This document shows, piece by piece, positions 55,455-64,000 of a DNA stretch of 64,000 nucleotides. Both the position numbers and the translations under genes were made by a program. A model generated the notes under the pieces. That model saw nothing but the letters and a program-made list of their open reading frames with translations, had not been told where the DNA came from and did no database searches. Position 1 is the first letter of the stretch, and the number at the start of each line of letters is the position of its first letter. The DNA lies in NCBI RefSeq assembly GCF_042477335.2, contig NC_091255.1:32466501-32530500 (forward strand), given 5' to 3'. The DNA comes from Ovis canadensis. Lineage: Eukaryota; Chordata; Mammalia; Artiodactyla; Bovidae.

Positions 55455-56543
55455 TGTTCAGTTCAGTTCAGTCGCTCAGTCGTGTCTGACTCTGCGACCC
55501 CATGAATCGCAGCACGCCAGGCCTCCCTGTCCATCACCAACTCCTGGAGTTCACTCAGACTCATGTCCATCGAGTCAGTGACGCCATCCAGCCATCTCAT
55601 CCTCTGTTGTCTCCTTCTCCTCCTGCCCCCAGTTCCTCTCCCAGCATCAGAGTCTTTTCCAATGAGTCAACTCTTCTCATGAGGTGGCCAAAGTCCTGGG
55701 GTTTCAGCTTTAGCATCAGTCCTTCCAAAGAAATTCCAGGGCTGATCTCCTTTAGAATGGAGTGGTTGGATCTCCTTGCAGTCCAAGGGACTCTCAAGAG
55801 TCTTCTCCAACACCACAGTTCAAAAGCATGAATTCTTCAGCACTCAGCCCTCTTCATAATACAACTCTCACATCCATACATGACCACAGGAAAAACCATA
55901 GCCTTGACTAGATGGACCTTAGTCAGCAAAGTAATGTCTCTGCTTTTGAATATGCTATCTAGGTTGCTCATAACTTTTCTTCCAAGGAGTAAGCGTCTTT
56001 TAATTTCATGGGTGCAATCACCATCTGCAGTGATTTTGGAGCCCAGAAAAATAAAGTCTGACACTGTTTCCACTGTTTCCCCATCTATATCCCATGAAGT
56101 GATGGGACCAGATGCCACGATCTTCATTTTCTGAATGCTGATGAGATGGCTGGATGGCATCACTGACTCGATGGACATGAGGGAATCAAGAGGCTTTTTA
56201 GGTCCTCTTCACTTTCTGCCATAAGGGTGGTATCATCTGCATATCTGAGGTTATTGATATTTCTCCCGGCAGTCTTTATTCTAGCTTGTGTTTCTTCCAG
56301 TCCAGCGTTTCTCATGATGTACTCTGCATAGAAATTAAATAAGCAGGGTGACAATATACAACCTTGACACACTCCTTTTCCTATTTGGAACCAGTCTGTT
56401 GTTTCATGTCCAGTTCTAACTGTTGCTTCCTGACCTGCATACAGATTTCTCAAGAGGCAGGTTAGGTGGTCTGGTATTCCCATCTCTTTCAGAATTTTCC
56501 ACAGTTTATTGTGATCCACACCGTCAAAGGCTTTGGCACAGTA
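55455..56543 (-). mobile_element. BovB LINE, 5' truncated, with an internal inverted patch
   Basis: Antisense BovB of about 1.09 kb, from the gttcagttcagttcagtcgc tail to the gtgatccacaccgtcaaagg RT motif region. At about 56138-56183 the normal antisense sequence is replaced by roughly 43 bases in sense orientation (gatgagatggctggatggc ...). These correspond to the reverse complement of 55560-55605 of the same element. Otherwise long open stretches remain. Confidence 0.92.
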
Positions 56544-56650
56544 GAGAGTTAGAAACAGATCCAACACTTATTAGAAACTGATACTAAACATAGTTGGTTT
56601 AGTACTAGGCAGGGAAAGGATAGAATGTACATTTGGTAAAGAGTTCTGGG

Positions 56651-56850
56651 ACAGTTGGATATCTATAACACATGTATGCCTGCTATATTTAAAATGGATA
56701 ACCAACAAGGACTTACTGTATAGCACAGGGAACTCTGCAATGTTATGTAACAACCTAAATGGGAAAAGAATTTGAAAAAGAATAGATAAATATGTATATG
56801 TATAACTGAATCACTTTGCTGTACATCTGAAACTAACACAACATTGTCAG
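56651..56850 (+). mobile_element. L1 3' UTR, sense
   Basis: Reads ggataaccaacaaggactt, then tgtatagcacagggaactctg, then actgaatcactttgctgtac, then tgaaactaacacaacattgt. Confidence 0.8.
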
Positions 56851-56852
56851 TC

Positions 56853-57051
56853 ACCTATGAAAGTGCAAGTCACTCAGTTGTGTCCAACTCTTTTTTGACC
56901 CCGTGTAATAGTCCATGGAGTTCCCCAGGCCAGAATACTGGAGTGGATACCTATTCCCTTCTCCAGGGTATCTTCCAACCCAGGGGTTGAACCCAGGTCT
57001 CCTGCTTTTGCAGGAGGATTCTTTACCAGCTGAGCCACCAAGGAAGCCCAG
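56853..57051 (-). mobile_element. Bov-tA SINE
   Basis: Antisense Bov-tA (gcaagtcactcagttgtgtcc ... gctgagccaccaaggaagccc), abutting the L1 end. Confidence 0.88.
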
Positions 57052-57857
57052 AATCAAGTATACTATAACATAAAAAAGTTGTTTCCTGAAAAAAGAAAAT
57101 ACAGAAAAATGATTTTTAAAGGATGAGTTCAAAAAAGCAAAGTTCAGGAAATTTAGAGAGAGATTCTGTTTATGAAATCCGGCTTCCTCCACACTATTTC
57201 TCCTTGTGCTGGCTGGATGGAAATGTCCAAGAGGCTGGATGGGACGATGGAATCAATGGGACATGGGACATGGTGGAATGAGCCTGTGTCCCTTGGAGAA
57301 CCATCATCCACCAAGGACACCCACTGAGACTGTTACATAAGGGGAAAACCTTTATACTGTTTAAACCATTGCATTTGTTATGTATTTGTTACCATAGTCT
57401 GGAATATCCCAAGTAATTCACTAGTTTTTACAAAAGGACTTCTAATCAATGACTGCTTCAATCTGTAATAAATTTATGCACCTATTCTGAATGTCTCTTA
57501 TAGTACACATCAAGTTTATAGTACACACATAGGCACAGGGAATGCAGATAAAATTATCTTTCCCCTGAACAGGATGTGCCTTTTCATTTCTGCACCTAAG
57601 TGAATTTGATTTTCTCTCTTGAATGCCTTTCCCTATATTTACATGAAATCATAATATCTCACAGTTGAGAGGGTTAGTAAAACTGGAAGGTTCAGAGACC
57701 ACAGTTAGCTTATATGGCGAAGAAGGGTAATGCTTAGAGTTGAGGCTCTTGGCAACATGGCAGACTTAGCCAATGTCAGCAGGTCCCATTCCAATGAAAA
57801 TACATAGAAATTATAAATAAGCTTACTAAGTAATTAGTGGTGTTTGAGGTGGGCCAT
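57052..57857. other. Non-coding stretch
   Basis: Nothing recognised. The purine-rich 57200-57290 region has a few imperfect ggctggatgg and gggacatgg repeats. Confidence 0.45.
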
Positions 57858-58057
57858 GGGCTTCCTTGATGGCTAAATAGTAAAGAATCTACCTGCAATG
57901 CAGGAGATGAAGGAGATTCAATTTCGGTCCCTGGGTCAGGAAGATCCCCAGGAAGAGGGCAGCCCATGCCAGTATTCTTGCCTGGAAAATCTCATGGACA
58001 GAAGAGCCTGGTGGGCTAGTCCATACAGTTGCAAAACGACAGAGCACACATGCACAA
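57858..58057 (+). mobile_element. Bov-tA SINE
   Basis: Sense Bov-tA (gggcttccttgatggctaaat ... gcaaaacgacagagcacac), with small internal losses. Confidence 0.86.
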
Positions 58058-58549
58058 TAAGTAATTAAGAATGCATACCCAAAGCTAAAAGAAAGAAATG
58101 GGGACATGTAGCCATGAGAAGCAGAACAAGAGTTGTAAGCAAAGCTGATGCTGCGATGAACCCTTGAGGTTTCAACCAGGAGTTAGGTCTGAAGGCTGGG
58201 ATCTGGGGTGTTAATGATCCTTATACAAGATGTGGTCACACACTTGCATGAAGCAGGAAATTTGATTTGAGTCTCTGTGTAAAACACTTAAGGATTTTCC
58301 TGTTGATGAAAAGAGCACTAGGAAAAAACAATTGCCATATAAGACTTGGAAAGGAAAAAACAAAATGGATAAAATTCATTGAAAATGTGATTGCTTCCCA
58401 AGAAAATCCAAGAGTTTCTAGATGAACTAATGGGTTTCAGCCTATGTTTGTGATGTATCAATATTATAAAATCAATAATGACAGCCTACCCAAACTTTTG
58501 CCGTTCTCCTCAAACCCACCATGCTCCCTACATCATTACTCTCCCAGTA
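58058..58549. other. Non-coding stretch
   Basis: No gene or named repeat seen. Confidence 0.45.
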
Positions 58550-58561
58550 ACACAGGTGTCA

Positions 58562-58783
58562 GGCTTCCCAGGTGGCTCAGTGGTGAAGAATCCGCCTGCC
58601 AGTGCAGGAGATGCAGGAGATGTGGGTTCGATCTCTGGGTCAGGAAGATCCCCTGGAGTAGGAAATGGCAACCCACTGCAATATTCTTGCCTGGGAAATC
58701 CCATGGACAGAGGCGGCTGGTGGTCTATAGTCCATAGAGTCACAAAAGTGTTGGGCATGACTGAGTGGCTAAACAACAATAAA
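58562..58783 (+). mobile_element. Bov-tA SINE with TSD
   Basis: Sense Bov-tA between copies of aca(c/t)aggtgtca (58550-58561 and 58784-58795, one mismatch). Confidence 0.93.
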
Positions 58784-58795
58784 ACATAGGTGTCA

Positions 58796-59349
58796 CATCC
58801 CTCTTCACTGAGAAACTTAAACCCTTAAGGAAATATTCCCTCAATATTTGCCCCAGAACATCATTTCCGTACACATACTTCCATTCTGTTCTTTCTCTTC
58901 AAAAACTTAGAAGAAAAGTGTAAGTGCATATTCACACCTTTATTCTCTTTGGCTTCTTTAGCTATATAACTCCACCAGTCTTTCAGCTGTGGTATTTTCT
59001 TCCTCCAGTTTCTACCTTTATACCAGCTCTTTCGCATTGACTGGTAAATATCATATCCTCTTTCGTCATTCAACAAACGTTCCACACTCCTACAACTCTT
59101 TCTACCTACTATCCCATTTTAAACCTATGTTCTTCTTTTTTCAGACAGGCTTCTTTATAGAGATGTCTGCCTACTGGATCCAAAAGTATATTTTAACCTG
59201 CTTGTGATTGTGTCTGTCTCTTTAAATCACTCACTGTCTACTTACCACCTAACAGATGAAGTCCAGGTTTAATTTCATGGAGAAAACTCAAGGACAAAGA
59301 ATTCATACAATGGGAAAATACGTTAGGCAGAAATGGATTGCGTATCTCT
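58796..59349. other. Unit 3 5' flank
   Basis: No gene. 59145-59340 matches unit 2 at 45385-45600. Confidence 0.55.
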
Positions 59350-59505
59350 TTTTCGACTGTTCTGGGTGATCATTGCAGTGCCTGGGCTCTAGAGTGCACA
59401 GACTTAGTCGCCCCATGGCATGCGGCATCTTAGTTCCCCAACCAGAGATTGAACCCCTGCATTGGAAGGTCGATTCTTAACCTCTGGACCACCAGGGAAG
59501 TTCTA
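59350..59505 (-). mobile_element. CHR-type SINE, short
   Basis: Antisense (tcattgcagtgcctgggctc, then catggcatgcggcatcttag, then ctggaccaccagggaagttc). The flanks gattgcgtatct and gattatgtatct look like a decayed TSD. Confidence 0.8.
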
Positions 59506-59654
59506 GATTATGTATCTTTAATAGGGGCACAGGATATAGTGGGAAAATCAGTCTGGAAAGGAGGTTTAGATTCTTCATTGTCTGAGCCATCAGGATTCCA
59601 GGCAATTCAGTTCACCATTTTTCCACGTGATAAAATGACAATAATTCTACTTAC

Positions 59655-60163
59655 TGTTGGGACCAGCCTAACAACCTGAGGGAGCAGTGCAGCAGAAGAA
59701 TAAAGAAAAAGAAGACTCAGAAATAAAGTGAGGATCAGGGGGCTGATGCCATTCTCAGGCAAAAGCCCAGATCCCAATCCTCGAATGCCTTTTATTGTTA
59801 ACTTTTACTTCCTTATTTGTGCTCTAGAGATACCTGTTCTTTACAATCTCAGGTCGGGGATAAAGATATACAATGCACAGTCCTCAATGTCAAACCTTCA
59901 GGCCTTTCATGACTCTGTTTAGCCCTTCAGCTAGTGAAGACCTTTCTCAGCAACTCCCTCAAGGCTCTGGTCATGAGAACAGTCACTGATGGTTTTCCAT
60001 CAATCACATCAGTACTTCAACATCTTGTTTTCAAGATGTCTTTCTATGATGTACTTTTTACTGCTCCCAGCCCTTCGCCTGGGGGTGATGAGAAAGTCAT
60101 TCTTATTTTTCAAAGAAGCCCCGGTAATTATAGTACAAGCCTGTGCATAGCATATTCCCTCCA
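59655..60163 (-). mobile_element. Solo LTR of an endogenous retrovirus (class II-like)
   Basis: A 509-bp block bounded by TG and CA with the 5-bp TSD cttac at 59650-59654 and 60164-60168. On the minus strand it has an AATAAA-type polyadenylation signal and a T-rich, inverted-repeat-like end (ctggtcccaaca). There is no internal retroviral sequence, so it is a solo LTR, a fossil. Both other units have the empty site (tacttacctctt near 46796; tgcttacctctcc near 29450). It therefore arrived after the OR1A duplications. The class II assignment is by general look and is uncertain. Confidence 0.8.
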
Positions 60164-60168
60164 CTTAC

Positions 60169-61204
60169 CTCTTGGAAGTTTAGCAAGAGTCAAAAGAGAT
60201 AATGCATGCAGTGCAGTTGCTGGCTATCTATCCCTTGCTGTGTCTATCATAGAGTCCCTTGTCCAATATCTGCTGCTCCTACTGGGCAGTCAGCTCAGAT
60301 GCTGCCAAAAAGGCTCCTGGTCCCGTGGCCTTCCCTTCTCTCTCATGAATGGGAAGCTTGCAGTAGCTGGTTTAGCACTGTTAGCATTCCTTCTGGGGGG
60401 CAGGCACACTGGAAAAAATGCTAGTCAGTCATAAGCCTAGAGATCAGTTTTTTAGCTCCCTGTCCCTGATGAAAAGGAGATAGGACTAGGGTGGTTTGGA
60501 AAGAAGAGACTCAGGTTTCCCAACCTTAGAGCAGAAAAGACAGATGAATCTGTCCTGAATGGAGCCTCCAGATGAAAACTCTGGCTTCATGGAAGCAGAG
60601 TGTGTTATAGCATAGAGAAAATCGTGACTTATTCACCACGTTATAAAGTCCCGAAACAGGACTCCTGTGGGTCCTCTTCAGGCCAAATGAAGTCAGACCA
60701 TTGGTGAGATCTGTTGATGTACTCCTATAGCTATGCCCTGAGGGGATAGAGAGGCCCATAAGAGTAATTATTCTAGAGTTCTCCATGAAGGAAGGTTGAG
60801 CGAGATGGCTTCCCAGTGAGTGTGTCTCTAGCGTCCGAGCATTGGGCTGACCTATTCTATCCTATTCAGCTTAAACTTGGAGCTACCGCTTGGGAGCAAC
60901 AAGGACTGTGATACAACTGAGCTCTTGGTTTTACTTCCAGCCTACACTGAAGCCTTTCTAGTGTGAAGTGTGGCAAAGAAGAATGATCCTATTTTCTTTC
61001 CTCTACCATTTGATTGGGGGGGGGGTGATTAGTCATGGTGGGAATTATACTTTATCTAGCATGCTGATGGTGGGTCTCCTACTTCTTCAGATTCTTAAAC
61101 CTGGAAAGGGCCTGATGTTATCTAGTCCATTTCATGTATGTGTTATCTTTATAACAACCTTTGATTAATGGTTGTTATCCTGTGACCAAGTGTCTGTGGC
61201 AGAG
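60169..61204. other. Unit 3 5' flank
   Basis: No gene. It is collinear with 29450-30500 (unit 1) and 46800-47640 (unit 2), for example gtagtgcagtt/gcagtgcagtt and gtcagctcagatg. It contains a G run at 61015-61026. Confidence 0.6.
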
Positions 61205-61286
61205 AGAGCACTGAGTTTCTATAGGGGAGCATGGCGAAGACAGTGAGCTCTGGCTGGGTTTCATTCCTAGCTCTGCCTCTTACTGG

Positions 61287-61509
61287 AGCTTCCCAGGTGG
61301 TATTAGTGGTAAAGAACCCACCTGCCAATGCAGCAGACATAAGAGATGCAGATTTGATTCCTGAGTCAGGAAGATCCCCTGGAGAAGGAAATGGCAACCC
61401 ACTCCAGTATTCTTACCTGAAAAATCTCATGGACAGAGGAGCCTGGCAGACTGCATTCCATAGATTCACAAAGATTCAGACAGGGCTGAAGTGACTGAAC
61501 ATGCAACAT
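61287..61509 (+). mobile_element. Bov-tA SINE with TSD, inside MIR
   Basis: Sense Bov-tA flanked by gcctctt(a/c)ctgg at 61275-61286 and 61510-61521. It lies at a different MIR position from the unit 1 SINE. Confidence 0.92.
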
Positions 61510-61679
61510 GCCTCTTCCTGGCTGTGACTGACTTTGGATAGTTATTTAATGTACTGACTCATTTCTATAACTGGAATAACAACGCAGCAGCAACAACAAC
61601 TATATCCTCATAAAGTTGTTATAAGGATCAAATGGATTAATATCTGAAAAGTCTTTAATAAAACAAAGCCTAGCACAGA

Positions 61680-61887
61680 GTTGTTGTTTAGTCACTAAGT
61701 CTTGTCCATCACTTGCTACCCCATGGACTGTAGCCTGCCAGATTCCTCTGTCCATAGGATTTCCCAGACAAGAATACTGGAGTAGGTTGCCATTTCCTTC
61801 TCCAGGGGATCCTCCCAACCCAGGGTTCAAACCCACATCACTTGCATTGCAGGTGGATTCTTTATTGCTGAGCCAGCTGGAAAGCAC
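61680..61887 (-). mobile_element. Bov-tA SINE inside MIR
   Basis: Antisense Bov-tA (ttgttgtttagtcactaagtc ... ctgagccagctggaaagc). It is absent from the matching point of unit 1 (near 30958). Confidence 0.88.
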
Positions 61888-61930
61888 ATAGTTAGCAGTT
61901 AGTAAAGATTAACTGTTATTTTACTATTTA

Positions 61931-62497
61931 TTTTTCTGCTTTCTTCATGTAATTGTATAACTCTCCAAAATCTTTCATTAGAGGCTGCACATGGTAGTCA
62001 TTGGAAACTTTTTAAAATTACATTTTCTTGTAGACAAGGTTCAGGTTATGCTTCCTGTTGCTCTGTTGTTACTTGCTGTGGGTTCAGATCACATTTCAAG
62101 GTGCATACCATGACATCCCATGGTATACTTTCTTCTTAGGAATAACATTCTGCTCTTGGTGTCATTCTCAGAATCTCTTGTGATTTCAAACTTTATTTAC
62201 TGGGGTACCCATTAGGGTCAAGGAACTATATTGGAATAATATAGTTATAGAATAATATATAAAAGGACTATGAAGGAAATAATGCTTTAACACTCAAATA
62301 TTTGCAGATATTATCTGTGGGCAGTGATTACAGCTTCATTAACATATCAAGAATACCTGACCATTCCTTTCCTCCCAAAGAGAAATGAATCTCTGAAGAG
62401 AAAAAGAGGCTAAACTGAATTGTTTCTTGGGCAAATTCCAGGCTTGATTAAATCACTTCTCCTTTAAAGATGTCTTTTAAAAGTAGAAATGATATAT
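61931..62497. other. Right end of unit 3
   Basis: Non-coding and paralogous to 30990-31530 of unit 1. It is followed directly by an L1. Confidence 0.6.
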
Positions 62498-64000
62498 GGG
62501 AGGTGGTCCTAAGGTGGCGGAGGAATAGTACGGGGAGACCATTTTCTCCCCCACAAATTTATAAAAAGAACATTTAAACGCTGAGTAAACTCCACAAAAC
62601 AACTTCTGAATGCCAGCAGAGGACAGCAGGCACCCAGAAAAGCAGCCCATTGTCTTTGAAAAGAGGTAGGAAAAAATATAAAAGACCAAAAAAAAAAAAA
62701 GAGACAAAAGAGGAGCTCCATCCTGGGAAGGGAGTCTTAAAAACAGAGAAGTTTCCAAACACCAGGAAACACTCTCACTGCTGAGTCTGTGGCGAGCCTT
62801 GGAAGCACAGAGGGCAACATAACAGGGAGGAAAAATAAATAAATAATTTAAACCCACAGATTACGAGCCCAAAGGTAACTCCCCCAGCAAAGAAGCAGTG
62901 CAGATGCCTGCATCCACCACTAGCAAGCAGGGGCTGGGCAGGGAGGCGTGGGCTGCATTGCTTAGAGTAAGGATCAGGCCTGAAAGCCCAGAGGGTAATC
63001 AGAGCGAACTAACTTGGGCTAGCAAACCAGACTGTGGGATAGCTACCATGAAAAAGCTCTAACATAAGACACTGCCAAGACCACGCACAGAACAAAGGAT
63101 GGAACAGAATTAGCTGGCTGCAGACCATCCCCCTCCAGTGATAGGCAGCCAGACCCGGAAGCGGGCAATCGCAGCCCCAGAGAGACATTATCTACCAAAC
63201 TGCAAGCAGGCTTCTTTGCTAACTAAGACTTCTTGGGGTTCTGGACAGTCATCATCTGCCTGAGAAGGTGCGTCAGTTGTACATCCAGAAAACTGAGCAG
63301 CAGGGACAGGAGAGGCGATAAGTCGCAGTGACCACTCTCGCCAAACACCTCATCACCTGAGCTGCTTGGACCTGGGAAGGGATCAAAACGCAGGCCCAAT
63401 GGAGTCTGTGCCTCTGAGGACTACCCCAGTGCCTGAACCTGAGCGCTTAGACCTGGGAGGTGCATGCAGCCCAGGGCCGGCCTTGGACGGTTCCCGGGGG
63501 AGCAACCTAGAGCCTGAGCTGTGTGGGCAGGGAGGGCACATGTGCTGTGAATGAGGGAAGGCCCAGTGTGGTTGAGACACTGCAAGCACACGCCAGTGTT
63601 ATTTGTTTGCACCGTCCCTCCCTCCCCACAGTGCGACTGAACAAGTGAGCCTAAAAAAGGTGTCCACTAGCGCCCCCCCTTGTGTCAGGGCGGAAATCAG
63701 ACACTGAAGAGACCAGCAAACAGAAGAAGCTAAAACAGAGGGAACCACCTTGGAAGTGACAGGTGCAACAGAGTAAAACCCTGTAGTTAGTACCAACTAC
63801 ATAGGAAGGGGCCTATAGATCTTGAGAAATATAAGCTGGACCAAGGAACTATCCAAAAATGAACTGACCCCACACTGCCCACAACAACACCAGAGAAAGT
63901 CCTAGATATATTTTTACTATTTTTATGATCATTTTTTTTCCTTTTTTTAAAACTTTTTTAAAATTTTAAGTCCTCTATTACTCCTTTAATTTTCATTATA
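62498..64000 (+). mobile_element. Ruminant L1, 5' UTR, continues past the window
   Basis: Begins gggaggtggtcctaaggtgg, the usual L1 start with a (c)aaggtggcgg core. It runs 1.5 kb through the GC-rich 5' UTR and the terminal T-rich part (tttaagtcctctattactcc) without reaching ORF1. Because the 5' end is present, the element may be full length. The bases just left of it (aagtagaaatgatatat) are the candidate TSD to seek beyond the right edge. Confidence 0.85.

Larger units (their letters stand above)
61205..61930 (+). mobile_element. MIR SINE split by two Bov-tA copies
   Basis: MIR pieces at about 61205-61286, 61510-61679 and 61888-61930 (agctctgcctcttac, then ataactggaataacaa, then gcctagcacagag / tagttagcagttag). 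This is the paralogue of 30500-30985. Confidence 0.75.
49200..62430. repeat. Tandem segmental duplication, unit 3 (OR1A-like copy 3)
   Basis: Collinear with unit 1 over its whole length. It is enlarged by a mariner nest, a BovB, L1 pieces, several SINEs and a solo LTR, each with an empty or differently occupied site in unit 1. Confidence 0.8.

Overview
The window comes from a ruminant genome, almost certainly a bovid. It is packed with ruminant-specific repeats: BovB (RTE) LINEs, Bov-tA and Bov-A2 SINEs, CHR-type SINEs and ruminant L1. There is no bacterial gene organisation. The host genes are single-coding-exon class II olfactory receptors (ORs) of family 1. From memory of the human proteins they match OR1E, OR1G1 and OR1A1/OR1A2, the set clustered on human 17p13.3. 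The species and chromosome cannot be fixed from the sequence alone.

Layout. 1-7.6 kb: old BovB end, a striking 180-bp near-identical inverted repeat (1330-1509 / 2437-2615), then an OR1E-like pseudogene on + (3866-4810). 7.6-14.7 kb: SINEs, old L1, MIR. 14.7-15.64 kb: an intact OR1G1-like gene on the minus strand. 15.8-22.7 kb: L2, SINEs, a CpG-rich block resembling an antisense L1 5' UTR, and a (TA)n tract. 22.8-62.4 kb: three tandem copies of one ancestral segment, each carrying an intact OR1A-like gene on the minus strand (27360-28298, 40540-41478, 52851-53780). The copies are recognisable far into both flanks (about 22.8-31.5 kb, 34.2-47.65 kb and 49.2-62.4 kb). They differ in length because each received its own insertions: BovB, L1, SINEs, a mariner-type element and a solo LTR. 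62.5-64 kb: the 5' UTR of a ruminant L1 running off the right edge.

Function. The four intact genes each encode a 309-313 residue seven-helix receptor expected in the cilia of olfactory neurons, coupling to the olfactory G protein. Each has a good splice-acceptor sequence 4-5 bases upstream of its ATG, so untranslated 5' exons probably lie further upstream. The three OR1A coding exons are far more alike than their flanks, which points to gene conversion.

I found no operon, phage, CRISPR array, toxin system or novel enzyme system. The interesting material is genome dynamics: gene conversion within an OR triplet, an L1 with a 5' inversion carrying a nested BovB, a locally copied inverted patch inside a BovB, a multi-level nest inside a mariner-like element, and repeated hits on one short site in L1 3' UTR copies. 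Repeat names and boundaries come from pattern recognition without a search and are good to roughly 5-20 bases, except where target-site duplications (TSDs) are given.
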